A DNA stretch of 64,000 bases from Delphinus delphis (Eukaryota > Chordata > Mammalia > Artiodactyla > Delphinidae), in assembly GCF_949987515.2 (NCBI RefSeq), contig NC_082694.2:64168080-64232079 (forward strand). Direction: 5' to 3'. Shown one piece after another: positions 25,056 through 35,345 of this stretch. The stretch's first letter is position 1. Every line of letters starts with the position of its first letter. The position numbers were made by a program, and so were the translations under genes. The notes beneath the pieces are model-generated. The model was not told the origin of the DNA. It worked only from the letters and a program-made list of their open reading frames with translations, and made no database searches.

Positions 25056-25334
25056 CATAGAATCTCTTTAAAGCAGAACAAGTGGAAATGCCCAGAGGTA
25101 TAACCAAAATCACCAGTGGCCAGTTCCTCACATCTTCTGCTCCCTGAAGCAGCCAGAGCTCCTGAATTAGGGAAGAAGCCACATTAGATCCACAGTCACA
25201 GACTATGTGGGAGGAGCGCAACTGAGCCTCTGCCCACCCGCCCTGGGGTCATTGCTAGGGAATCCCTGACTGCCTCAGGGGTGGCCCAGCTCTGAGCAGC
25301 CCACTTCTCAAGCCCACGTGCAGAGCATCTATGG

Positions 25335-25755
25335 CCTTCTATCATGAGTTGAATGGTTCCCCCCACAAAGAAAGCTGTGTTGGATTCCCGATCCCTGGTA
25401 CCTTAGTTTGTGACCTTATTTGGAGACAGGGTCTTTACAGAGGTAACCAAGTTAAAAATGAGGTCATTATGGTGAGCTCTAATCTGATATGACGGGTGTC
25501 CTTATAGAAAGGGGAAATTTGGACACAAAGATAGACATGCCTAGAGGGGAAATGAGGTGAAGAAACACAAGGAGAAGACAGCCCTCTGCTAGCCAGGGAG
25601 AGAGGCCTGGAACAGATCTTCCCTTACAAGGAACCAACCCTCTCGACACACTGATTTTGGACTTCTAGCCTCCAGAACTCTGAGACAATACATTTCTGTT
25701 GTTCTAAGCCACCCAGTTTGCGGTACTTTGTTACAGCCTTGGGAGATCACACAGC
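25335..25755 (+). repeat. MaLR-type solo LTR (MLT1A/MST-like)
   Basis: Old ERVL-MaLR LTR: 'tcatgagttgaatggttccc', 'tgaccttatttggagacagg', 'gtgtccttatagaaaggg', 'agcctccagaactctgagac' and 'ccacccagtttgcggtactt' occur in the expected order. No internal retroviral genes are present beside it. Confidence 0.85.
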
Positions 25756-25997
25756 GAATAGAGGCAGTGAAAGCCAGTCCAAAGCAGGGCTGCCAGGAGA
25801 GTCGAAGACCAAGACCTCAAGAGAGATGCTGCCACACTGGACGGCCAGGAAGCCTAGGGCAGTAGAAAGAACAATAAACCAAGAGCCACAGAGCTGGGGT
25901 GGGGTCTGAGCCCTGCCCCCCGTTTAAAAAGGGGGTAATAAATCATGGCTGCCTGGTCTACACTCCCAGGGTGTGAAGGTCAAGAAAATGCTCTCCA

Positions 25998-26112
25998 GTG
26001 CTGGCTTCTGCAGCACATATACTAATATTGGAAAGATACAGAGGAGATTAGCATGGCCCCTGCACAAGGAGGACATGCATATTCACGAAGCATTCCTTTT
26101 TTTTTTTTTTTT
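25998..26112 (+). pseudogene. U6 snRNA pseudogene
   Basis: GTGCTGGCTTCTGCAGCACA resembles the U6 5' end. The invariant U6 core follows nearly intact (ATACTAATATTGGAAAGATA, then GATTAGCATGGCCCCTGC) with the 3' part ATTCACGAAGCATTCC and a T-run of 16. U6 is the catalytic RNA of the spliceosome; here several bases differ and no proximal U6 promoter (PSE/TATA at -25) was seen, so it is read as a retrocopy and not as a working gene. Confidence 0.88.
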
Positions 26113-28205
26113 AAAGTAAAAGAAAGAAAGCGAACGCCCTTCACAGGCTCCAAAGCACTGCACAAATTACCCTCCCCTCATCAGCAGCTTCTCAGCCCCT
26201 GCTCTGATCTTGGTCAGTGTTACAAGAGTGGCGACACCGCCCTAGCACTCCTAGTTGCCCTGTTCATTGCTAGGAAGAACTTGGAAGCAAAATCTGCATT
26301 TTAGGAAAACTTATTTGAGCTCCCAAACACGTTTGAGTATGTTTGGAATATCCAAGACAACAAATAACAGGCTCAGAAACAGCAGACTCCCGTGGTGGCC
26401 AAAGGTCCTCTGAACAAGGCAGGCTTCCTAAGGGCCAAGGGTTCACCGGGCAGAGAAACACTTCACTAAAGCAGGCCGGGCAGGGGCGGGAGGGCGGGGT
26501 GTTCAGGTTGGCCCAGGGGCTGCAGGGTTTCACAATGAAGGTTTAAGTATGATCGCAGTCCAGGATTTATGGTTCCTAAATGTTTGTTTTAACCAGTGCT
26601 GAGAACACATATTTGACCCAGTGTGAACTTGACCTCTGGGTCCTTCTCCCTTCACCGGGCGGTCTGTGCCGCACGACAAGATTTTCCAGCCGACCCTCCC
26701 ACCCCTGCTCCCAGCACTGGGGCCGGGGCGGTGCTCCCAGCAGCTGCCACAATAAACCTCACTGTGGATCTATTGGCGAAGCAGCTGTCAATGGCCACAG
26801 CGGGCAGACGAAAGCTGTGTGATCACTCCGGGCCCAACTCCCGAGCTCAGCTAGCGCAACGCCAAGCCCAGAGGGACAGGAGACGGCCTGAAAGGCCTCT
26901 GTCACCTGCAACTCCAGCCACACCCCACACTCATGGACGATGCCCTCGACTGCGGCAACTCTAAGCACCAAGGGTAGACGTGACTACGTCTCTTCTGTAT
27001 ATAATTAAGGAAAATGTCTAGGGTTGGCTTTTGGGGTTTTTTTCCCCCAAAGCACTGTGGGCTGAATGCCAGTGGAAAAGCAATGGAATATCGATTTTCT
27101 GTTTCTTGCTAAGGAGAGAACAAGTCATTTGATGTGCCATGAGTTAAGTGAGTAAAAACAGACCCCGCACTCTCTACAGCTGGCTGCGTTTCTCCTCTAT
27201 TCACAGACCCTGGCACATGGTAAAAGCTAAACAGATATCCGTTAAAGAAATGAAAGAACCATCCATGCATTTAGGGAGGGCCTGCCATGTGCCAGGCACC
27301 CGCTTTGGATTCAGATCTGCCATCTTTCCTGTTCCATCCACCTCATCCTGCCAACCCGGCCTCACCCTCATCTCCCCTTTATTCTTTTGTGTGGTCTGTT
27401 CCCAGGTCCAGTCTCCTCTTTAAAGCTGAGCCCACTGGCAATGTCTCTCTCTGGCCTGCGCTTACCCTGAGAGGGGCACAATAAGATTGGAACAACCAAG
27501 AGGGGGCAGGTTCAGTTTAGACAGAGGGAACAAAATGCAAAAATGGGGATAGGCCAAAAAAAGTTAACACCCTCCCAATAAATGTGAACCCCTTGGAAAG
27601 GGAACAGATGCAGTGCCTTCTCCTTTGCCCAAAATGGACATCGCTATCAGCAGTCATTCCACATTAATAACTAAAATGCCATATCCCGAGCTGTGATTTC
27701 AATTCCTAGAGACACACATACAGAGGGTGTCTGGAAAAGAAGCATTAACATGCAACTGGGCATCTCTACGTAGAGACTGGGTGGCTAAAGCCCTCGGGGC
27801 TGCCATTGCGGACCCCCACATCCATTCTCTCTGCCCGTGTGGGTCTGCTGCCATTTGTTTCACATCTCTCTGATTGGCAATTTCAGGTTTGCTAAATCTT
27901 CAGTCTTCAGAAGCATTTGCCTATGGCCCATTTAAATTAAGTTTCAGTCAACTAAAAACAATCCAGTCTGCCTCGAAGGGGCACCTTGTTTTCCTCACAG
28001 GATTAAGCAAACTGAACAACAGAAACACATTCCAACTCTTACGCAGAAATATTTTTTGCATCAACTGGAAAAGTCTCTACAAACTGAAATTCTTCAGCTA
28101 AACCCTTTCAATTATCCTCAAAATAGAACTGACAATTACAAGGCATCCTTGCTGTTGATTTAAATTTAATGTGCATATTTAAATGTGCATACACATTGTA
28201 TGATA
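26113..28205. other. Intronic DNA, largely unique
   Basis: Includes a moderately GC-rich part at 26600-26960 with no ATG-started frame resembling a known protein, and short MIR/L2-like bits near 27190-27300. No exon could be assigned. Confidence 0.45.
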
Positions 28206-28211
28206 ACTACT

Positions 28212-28260
28212 ACCTTTTTTAATTTGAAGTATAGTTGTTTTACAATGTTGTGTTAATTAT
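28212..28260 (-). mobile_element. Short L1 3'-end remnant
   Basis: 'aatttgaagtatagttgttt' and 'acaatgttgtgttaat' are an antisense L1 tail. Confidence 0.6.
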
Positions 28261-28689
28261 GTATATGATGATTACTATGGTAATAAGGAAATTCATGTTG
28301 ACATGCCATTGGTTTTTGTATTTGTTAAATGTAATAAACCATATCCAAGTGCAATTGTTCAATCTCAGCATAATAAGGAAGTGAGAGAGGAAAGAGACCA
28401 CAAAGCAATTGCTTTTGCAGTCTAAATTTCACTAGTATTTACCAAAGTAGTTGTAGTCACAAAAATTGGTGTCAGAATTTTTTCCATTCGATTTATGAAT
28501 ACCTTAGGGGAGTATTTTCCATCTAAACAGCAAGCTTTACACAAAGAGAACTAGAGATACACAGATAATCTAATATTTAGTCTCTTTCAAAGTTCTTTTA
28601 AAATAAATCATTCTGGGATACAGAACAACCCAGCCTACTTTATTTCTTTTTTCTCAGTAATCAAAGCCAGGCAGGATGGAAGTGACCGG

Positions 28690-28848
28690 CGTTTTCATTT
28701 ATTCCTTTTTTTATTCATCTATATTGAGGTATAATTGACAAATAAAAATTGTATGTATTTAAAGTGTATAACAATGTTTTGATATACGCACACATTGTAA
28801 AATAAGCACCACAGTCAAGCTGATAAACGTACCCATCACCACACAGTT

Positions 28849-28887
<39 letters not shown>

Positions 28888-29075
28888 TGGGAACGCGCTA
28901 AGATCTACCCTCTGAAGAAATTTCAAGTATATAACACAGTACTGTTAACTATAGTCACACCGCTGTGTATTAGATCTCCAGAACTTATTCATCCTGAGGG
29001 ACTGAAACTTTGTACCGCTTGACCAATATCTCCCTATTTCCCCCTCCCCCAGCCCTAAACTACTTTAAAGCTGTA
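28690..29075 (-). mobile_element. L1 (older subfamily) 3'-end with (TG)n
   Basis: 'attgaggtataattgacaaa', 'aatgttttgatatacgcaca' and 'ctgttaactatagtcacacc' are a known old L1 3' UTR in antisense. A perfect TG run lies at 28853-28884. Confidence 0.8.
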
Positions 29076-29293
29076 ATATAAAAAGGGATCCACATGTACA
29101 TTCTTTGAAAAGAAGATGACGAGAAACATACATAGGGAAGAAAGAAAACCAAATAATGGATAAATGAGACAGGATTTACTTGGCTTGATTCAATAATAAA
29201 CTCTAAGACTCCTTCTGGTTTCATCAAGGCTTTCACATCCATCATTCTATTTCACCTTGATACCTGTAACAATCCTAGAAAGTAGTCAAATTT

Positions 29294-29432
29294 GGGGTTT
29301 GTTTTGTTTTGTTTTGTTTTTTTGGCCACGCCGTATGGCATGTGGGATCTTAGTTCCCCAACCAGGGATTAAACCCACACCCCCTGCAGTGGAAACGTGG
29401 AGTCTTATCCACTGGACCGCCAGGGAAGTCCC
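29294..29432 (-). mobile_element. CHR-type SINE (older short variant)
   Basis: TTTGGCCACGCCGTATGGCA head through CCGCCAGGGAAGTCCC. Target copies AGTAGTCAAATTT (29281-29293) and AGTAGTCAAGTTT (29433-29445). Confidence 0.92.
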
Positions 29433-29445
29433 AGTAGTCAAGTTT

Positions 29446-29600
29446 TTAGCACAGTCATTTCAGGATGGGAAAATATAAGGGTCAGAGAGGTCAAATGAAT
29501 TCCCCAAGGCCACACAGCTAGTGAACGCTTGAGGGTTTAAACTCAGGTTTCCTGAACCCAAGGCCAGGGGTCTTTCCTGGTGTCACACTGCTTAGCCATG
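29446..29600 (-). repeat. MIR fragment
   Basis: 'ggtcagagaggtcaaatgaa' and 'ccaaggccacacagctagtg' are reverse MIR. Confidence 0.75.
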
Positions 29601-30587
29601 GACACAAGTTTTGCTGCATCAGTGGTAACCTCAGTTGTCCCATGTGAAGGTATAAGGCTCCCTCATCTCCCTGGCTCTGCACAGGGAGACAAACACAAGA
29701 CCCCCCATTGAAACATAGCCATCTAGCGTATATTACTTTGGATTGAGCACTGACCTAACCCAGCATCATTTTTAAAAACACAACTGTTCTTGAAAGAAGT
29801 TGTGATTTAAGCTTCCACCATTTGGGCCTGAATTAATTTGTCAGATTGGGCAGTACTGGAAGGCTAATGTTACACTGATTGCTTAGGTCCCGGTGCTGTC
29901 CAAGGGCTACCTTCTAGAAGCTGGAAGGATAACTTAAACCAAAAGCCGGAAGCATTTGTTATTGGTATCGTGAGACTAAGCCAACGGAGCAACTTCCTCT
30001 GGAACACTGTATACAGTAACTGTGCAACCCTAACTTTTCTGACGGGTAGCCTTTTGCAGCCTTTCTCTTTCTGGGTCACCAGAGGGCAAACCTGGCTAAA
30101 CCGAGGCACACTTGTGCCCTTGCCTCCCTCACCTGGAGAAGCAGGAAGCCATGAGGTGATTCCTCAAGATCGGATGTTCTCCTTCTAGAGCATCTTCTTT
30201 GGACCTGCAAATCCTCAGACGACCTAAGAATGGGGTACTACTCTCTTTTCAGAGAGGGCACTCAACGGCATCATTTGCCAAGTAAACTTCTTTGAAAGTC
30301 TGAACACATTCTCTCTAATGGGCACCAAGGAGCACTCACCATCACCTGTAACAACCTGCTCTGTATCTTTAATCTTTACACAGCAATACCCCACTTTGCA
30401 CAGCAATGCTGCTGTCACGGATGAGCTGTCTGCACAGAACAGGCAAACAACATCATAGCAGGAGTTACCGAAGGGAGGAGAGGGCATGTCATTGACCCAA
30501 GCAATTGTAAATTCAGGAAAATGCTGGTGCGCTATTGTCAAGTGTAATCTAAGAAGATGTGAAGAATTACGACAATCTAAAATGCCT
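29601..30587. other. Intronic DNA, nothing recognised
   Basis: Unique-looking, no exon. Confidence 0.45.
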
Positions 30588-30929
30588 GGGGCTTCCCTGG
30601 TGGCACAGTGGTTAAGAATCTGCCTGCCAATGCAGGGGCCACGGGTTCGAGCCGTGGTCCGGGAAGATCCTACATGCCGCAGAGTAACTAAGCCTGTGTG
30701 CCACAACTACTGAGCCTGCACTCTAGAGCCCACGAGCCACAACTACTGAGCCCGCATGCCACGACTACTGAAGCCCGCGCACCTAGAGCCTGTGCTCCAC
30801 AACAAGAGAAGCCCGCGCACCGCAACGAAGAGTAGCCCCCACTCGTCGCAACTAGAGAAAGCATGCGAGCAGCAACAAAGACCCAACACAGCCAAAAATA
30901 AATAAATAAAATAAATTTAAAATTAAAAA
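30588..30929 (+). mobile_element. CHR-type SINE (long form)
   Basis: GGGGCTTCCCTGGTGGCACA start, 'ggccacgggttcgagccgtg' B-box region, AAATAAATAAAATAAA tail. Possible target copies AAAATGCCT / AAACATGCCT. Confidence 0.92.
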
Positions 30930-30934
30930 TAAAC

Positions 30935-32085
30935 ATGCCTACAACCCTGAGTATTTCTGACCTAGCGGTTTGAGTTCAATATCAAGGAGGCTGATTAGTG
31001 AGTTCATGTCTGCCACTACTCCTTGATCACAGCCAAATCATAACCCACCTGGACACTGCTTTTTATAAAACTAAAGCCACTATGCCAAAGTCCTGTTTCT
31101 TTCAAGGATTGAAGGCATCTTCCAACAAGCAAGTTCACCAGAATGACTGTAATAGAAATGACCATAATAGAAAAAATTTTTAATTAATTCACCAGCATTT
31201 TAAAATCCAAACCGTATACAAGACAAATTGCTAAATTTTACTTATTACACTGAATACCAAAAAGCAGCTAAAATTTTGAACGATTCTAATCCACATGTTT
31301 ATGGTTCAAACTCTATGCAGAGAACACATAAGAATGCTTAACTACTCCTGAAAGGAAGTAAGAATTCTTTATGTCCAGGTAGCACCAGACAGAATCAACT
31401 CGTCAAGAGGACCCTCAAAGAATATTTTACCTTAATCCTTAATTTCACAATGCAGAGGGAAGTATTTCCTGATGTTCTCAAATCTATATGCATCATTAAT
31501 ATATGTTTCAAAACACTCCTAAGCCTGTGTATCAGCTGGAGAAGCAATGCAGGAAAACCCACTTGTCAGTTCTGAAGAACAGTAGAGTGGTTACCTCCTA
31601 GGCAACAGGCCACAAGGACGGCAGATTCTGAGTGCTGTTTTCAGAAAGCTTTAACACTACTGATGTTTTGTTCCAGAGCAGGGCGTCCTACTTCCCATTC
31701 CCCTCCTACCATCAACTTAAAGAATGTTTTTCGTGTGTCGATATCCATGGTTAAATTAATTGCACTGGTTCTGCCATACGGCACATCCGCCAATGGGAAT
31801 TTCTTTTCCTAGCCCCTGATTCACGGTGGTAACAGAGTAATTAATACCACGGTTGGGCGCAAGGGAATCTTGGATGCACGGCACGGTTTTGTACAATGAA
31901 TCGCTGCTGGCCTTGATACCATCATTACCCTGGCCCAGCCCTTCCTGGGTGGTGATGAAGGCTTCAGATAACGGGGTAGACTGCATCACAGACATTGCAT
32001 AGCCTCTTCAAGTGACCCCTGTGGGATGCCTCGTGTGGACAGACCCACTTCACCTACTGTGCAGGGCTGCTGTGAACCTGGAAAC
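30935..32085. other. Intronic DNA next to LTBP1 exon 2
   Basis: No SINE, L1 or named repeat. The part nearest exon 2 (31700-32085) is more GC-balanced and could include conserved intronic sequence. Confidence 0.4.
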
Positions 32086-32089
32086 TTAC

Positions 32090-32160
32090 GTTTGGTGCAT
32101 CTCTGGGAGCCAGGGGCCTTACTCCAGCCATGGCAGCACTGCCCTCCACAGACATTGACC
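32090..32160 (-). CDS. LTBP1: LTBP1 exon 2
   Basis: This 71-nt internal exon encodes the last base of Gly155, residues 156-178 (VNVCGGQCCHGWSK...RCTK), and the first base of the next codon. The acceptor is a pyrimidine-rich tract ending TTTGTTTCAG; the donor is AAAC followed by GTAAGT. Phase 2 in and phase 1 out agree with exon 1 and with a following Pro/Ser codon. The CGGxCCxGW cluster is the Cys-rich segment just before the first EGF-like domain of LTBP1, similar to the N-terminal module of fibrillins; it presumably forms disulfides with Cys residues from exon 3. Exon 3 was not found between 1 and 32089, so it must lie beyond the left edge. The 1,060-bp intron 1 separates it from exon 1. 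Confidence 0.94.
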
Positions 32161-33220
32161 CTGAAACAAACAAAGCAAGACCCCTGAGTCCAGTAGTAGC
32201 GACACTGCCTTCCAGAGAACCCAAGCCTCCAGGGTGCTCCTGCAAGCCCAGCCTCCTGCTTCCACATTCCTCTGGCTTCGAAACAGGGACCCAGGATGTC
32301 CAACCCAAAGCTGCCCAAGCAGAAGGGTAAGGACAGTGTATCAGGGAAGGATGGAAGAACCAAAACCTGCATAACCTAGAACTATACAGGAGGGGAGAAC
32401 AAGGTCCAAATAAACGGTTTTCTTAACTCCAAAAGTAAAGTAGAGCCAAAGGTATTTTGTGTATTATCTGCACCCACGTTTTAAATTGAATCTGAGTTTC
32501 AGAGAGAGGCGTCCAAACAGGAGTGAAATCACAACGCTTGGAACCACCCCTGAAGAAAACAACAACAACAAATAAGCAAAACAAGTCTTCCCCCACACTC
32601 TCAACCTGTGATTAATGAGGAGGAGGGGCAAGGAGGACGTTTATGAACGCCCAGTAACAGAAACTATCCAACCGAAACTCCTGTCAATGCTAAGACACGC
32701 CGCCCCAGGAAAACAGACCCCACAGGTGCAGGGAAGCCAAGCTCACAATTAGTAGGATGCTGAAAACTCCAGGTCACAAAACAGGAAGTGGATCTTTACA
32801 GGCAGCCCTCCTCCAAACTTTTTTTTTTCCATTAGCTCAAGAAAAAAAATTAAACTGAGCTGCAAAGAGAAGTTTAATTGATGCTGAGGGATTAAGCTGT
32901 AGTGACTTCATGTTTACGCCCATCTTGTAGGAGTAGTTTGGTTCGCGCACAGGAGGTTACGCCCCAGGCAGAAATGCCTTTTGTGTTTACCCGCAGCTCA
33001 GTAACAATGCGATCGGAGTTTATCCTCAAAGTTCCCCGGCTTCCCCGCACTCCGCTCTTCCCGCCGCGCTGCAAGCGAGGCAGGCAGAGGCGGGCGGGGA
33101 GGAGACAACCCACCGACGGCGCACTACGCCCACGGCCGCCGCTGGGCTCCCAGGAGCCGCGTCTCCCCGGGTACCCGCGCGGGCGGCGCGCGCGAGGAAG
33201 GAGGGAGGGTGTGGGCTTAC
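32161..33220 (-). other. LTBP1: LTBP1 intron 1
   Basis: A GT-AG intron on the minus strand, with donor GTAAGC next to exon 1 and acceptor TTTCAG next to exon 2. Its first about 180 bases remain inside the CpG island; the rest has ordinary composition. No SINE or LINE is visible in it, unlike the heavily invaded intron 2. Confidence 0.9.
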
Positions 33221-33684
33221 CCCTGCAGCTGCTGCTTCTGGTGAACCTGCAGCCTCGAGCCCCCGCCGCTCTGGGTCTCCTGCGGCACTTTGGAGCGCAC
33301 CGCTTGCCTGCCTTGTTTGGCGAACGGCGCGGCCGCCGGGTGACCGCCAGGCTTGGGGTGGAGCTGCCCGCCGGAGCCCCCGGGACGCGCCGGCTCCGGC
33401 GGTGGCGGTGGCCGGAGCCCCTGCAGGGCCGCGCCGCCGGGCGGGCTGGTGCGCCGAGTCCGCTCCGAGGGGGCCCCGGCGCCCGCCGAGCTACGGCTGT
33501 ACCTGGCGTTGAGCGCGACGTTGAAGGTCCGCGGGCGCTGGGGCCCGCCCAGGGGCAAGGCGCCCGCCGCCAGGCCGGGGCCCGGGCGCACCACGTACGT
33601 GATCCTCCGCACCCGGCAGTGCACCGAGGACGCGAGCAACCCTGCCCAGAGCAGGAGCCCCCACCTGAGCCAGGCCCCCGCCAT
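33221..33684 (-). CDS. LTBP1: LTBP1 exon 1, coding part (long isoform)
   Basis: LTBP1 is a secreted matrix protein that binds the TGF-beta propeptide and anchors latent TGF-beta to fibrillin and fibronectin fibres. I recognise this exon from the start MAGAWLRWGLLLWAGLLASS, the RRITYVV motif and the end VHQKQQLQG. It encodes 154 codons plus two bases. Residues 1 to about 22 are a hydrophobic signal peptide. A basic, Pro/Gly-rich segment follows: TFNVALNARYSRSS at 53-66 and a five-proline run at 92-96. The start is an ATG with G at -3 and G at +4, and no ATG occurs upstream back to the TATA-like element. The exon ends CAGGG followed by GTAAG, a phase 2 donor that joins exon 2 to complete Gly155. 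Residue 23 is Cys, unusual so close to the expected signal cleavage site. Reading the frame past the donor meets a stop at once. The match is from memory of the mammalian protein, and I am very sure of it. Confidence 0.95.
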
Positions 33685-34050
33685 CGCGGGCCCCAGCCGG
33701 CGCCCCCGGCCCCGGCCCCCGCCCCCGGCCGCGCCGCTCGCCCGGTGCGGCCGCCCACGCGCACTCAGGCTCCCCCGAGAACAACCGGGAGCCCGGGAAA
33801 GGCGGGGAGGAGGAAAACTCGGTTGCAGGAGAGGAAGTTCTGCGGGCTGCTGAACGGCCCCAGACCCCAGCCGAAAGCGGCGGGGAGGAGGGGGCGGGGT
33901 GGGGGTGGGGAACGCGGGGCCCGGGAGGGGAGGGGCGAGGGGCGCGGGCCGCGCAAGGTGAGGGTCCGCTCGCCCCGCCGCCGGCGCAGGGGCTGCCGCG
34001 CCCGGGACCCGGCGAGAGTGGGCGAGGGCGGGTGTGAGCGCGCGGGACGC
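33685..34050 (-). promoter_or_regulatory. LTBP1: LTBP1 long-isoform 5' untranslated leader (predicted)
   Basis: GC-rich DNA between the start codon and the predicted initiation zone near 34045-34055. It holds GC-box-like runs around 33880-33925 (GGGGGCGGGG on the plus strand). There is no ATG on the minus strand in this leader, so scanning ribosomes should reach the LTBP1 start without an upstream AUG; only non-AUG frames are open. The true transcription start is inferred from the TATA-like element and is not seen directly. Confidence 0.6.
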
Positions 34051-34075
34051 TCAGCGGCAGCCCGGGCTGCAAAGT

Positions 34076-34148
34076 CTTTAAAAAGTTTCTCTCGCCGTGG
34101 AACCGAGTGTCAGATCTGAACAGCCAATCTCCGGCAGACGTGACGTCA
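34076..34148 (-). promoter_or_regulatory. LTBP1: LTBP1 core promoter: CRE, inverted CCAAT, TATA-like box
   Basis: Read toward the gene, three elements follow in order. A perfect palindromic CRE, TGACGTCA, is at 34141-34148. A CCAAT box lies on the opposite strand at 34124-34128 (ATTGG relative to the gene). A TATA-like TTTTTAAAG is at 34076-34084. CRE/ATF sites bind CREB/ATF factors and CCAAT binds NF-Y, which are often paired at this spacing. A start about 25-30 bases downstream would fall near 34050. The motifs are seen; their use is inferred. Confidence 0.6.
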
Positions 34149-34579
34149 GGCAGTAAATCCTAATTGGGGAAAGCGTGAGATGAGCCGGAGAACACGCCGC
34201 CACCCTCCACATCCACATCGATTGTTCCTATGGGTCGGCAAGGCAGAGGTCCCCGCTCCTCGATCCCGTCTCCCGGGAAAGGACAAAGGACTCGGCAAAG
34301 TCACTGAACGGTCCTTTCCTTCTAGAAGCCCCACAGGACTCATTTGATACTGTCTGGAAGGCATTTCCAGTCATTTTCTTATCCGTGTTTGCTCGGATAC
34401 TTGCTGTGGGTATTGGATTAAAATACTAGATCGGGCCCCAGAAAGGACTGCTCGGGGTGCGCGGAGTGTCCATCGAAAGTGTTTAGATGGTTCCCTTTGG
34501 GATTGTAAACTCCGCGTGACTGTTTTTGAGTGTGCAGCTTCTGGTACCCTACTCCTCTCTTGGCATGTACCAGGGTGGG

Positions 34580-34593
34580 CAGCAGGGGGCGCC
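34580..34593 (+). promoter_or_regulatory. CTCF-like binding motif
   Basis: The sequence CAGCAGGGGGCGCC matches the core of the CTCF consensus (CCASYAGRKGGCRS) at 13 of 14 positions when aligned from 34579. It lies in a GC-rich pocket about 430 bp beyond the CRE of the LTBP1 promoter. CTCF is a chromatin insulator and loop anchor, so this could mark the promoter boundary. Occupancy is inferred only. Confidence 0.5.
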
Positions 34594-35194
34594 CGCGTAG
34601 ACTGGGAAAACCGCAACAGGAATCGACCCCGCAGGCAGCCCTGCTCCTGGTGAAAAGGCCTCTATGACAGGAATACAGGGTTTAGGATCCATGATAACGC
34701 CAAGCCATTATTAGTCTCTTTTTAAAGTCAGATCAGTTCCCTGGACCCCTATCCGAAAGGAAAGGATCACTCACCGGAGATGACACAAAATCACATTAAG
34801 GGAGATGCAGAATGTCCCAGGGGACAGAGTCCCTGGGGTCAGGGTGCTTTTGGGTGGAAACCATGAAATAGTAACATATTTACTTCTAGCATTTGAATTT
34901 AAAACGGTGTCTCCAGCAGCATTCACGCTTTTATTACATGAATGCAATAGAAAACCCCGCATTGGCTAGTGGACAGTTGGTAGCAGGTGACAATGGTTTA
35001 AAAAGAATTAATAGAAACGATTTATAGTTGAAGAAACTTAATCCCTTAATCTATTTTTTCTGTACATTGGAGAAAGACCTCCAATATTTGATTTGGCAGG
35101 AGAGGGTCTCAGTCCATCTGTCTGACCACCAGTTTCATGTGAGAACACACTCTGAGAGCCAGGCACAGAATAAACAGCATTTGACCAGAGGGAG

Positions 35195-35345
35195 AGACCT
35201 CAGTTCAGTCCTAACACTGCCGCTAAGTAGCTGAAAGACCACAGGCAGTTCACCTCTCCTCTCTGAACCTTGACTTCCTCCTCTATAATCCAACAGAGAA
35301 GTTGGATTAAAAATTCCTTCCAGCCCTAAGAGTCTGTGGCTCTAA
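35195..35345 (+). repeat. MIR fragment
   Basis: 'ctcagttcagtcctaacact', 'aagtagctgaaagaccacag' and 'gaaccttgacttcctcctct' follow MIR in the plus orientation. Confidence 0.65.

Larger units (their letters stand above)
1..32089 (-). other. LTBP1: LTBP1 intron 2 (5' part)
   Basis: Everything left of exon 2 is taken as the second intron, because no further LTBP1 exon, and in particular no EGF-like coding segment, was found in it. The intron runs off the left edge. It contains the repeats listed separately. This assignment depends on having missed no exon; an alignment to LTBP1 mRNA would settle it. Confidence 0.75.
33040..34060. promoter_or_regulatory. CpG island over LTBP1 exon 1 and promoter
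   Basis: About 1 kb of very GC-rich, CpG-dense sequence, in sharp contrast with the AT-rich flanks. It covers the start of intron 1, exon 1 and the 5' leader. Long open frames on both strands here, including one of 405 codons on the plus strand, come from scarcity of stop codons in GC-rich DNA. Confidence 0.9.

Noticed and set aside
1..32089. A search for LTBP1 exon 3 (EGF-like, CxxxxCxNGGxC)
   Set aside because: No minus-strand segment with this pattern and splice signals was found, so exon 3 is taken to be beyond the left edge.
32892..33764. A 290-codon minus-strand frame overlapping LTBP1 exon 1
   Set aside because: It begins at GTG rather than ATG, is in a different frame from the recognisable LTBP1 sequence, and runs through the splice donor. 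It is a GC-rich shadow.
33765..33956. A 63-codon possible upstream ORF in the LTBP1 leader
   Set aside because: It starts at TTG, so it is not a normal upstream ORF. No ATG exists in the leader.
32902..34119. A 405-codon open frame on the plus strand, antisense to LTBP1 exon 1
   Set aside because: It lies in the CpG island where stop codons are rare, has low-complexity Pro/Arg/Gly composition and crosses promoter and exon alike. It resembles no protein family.
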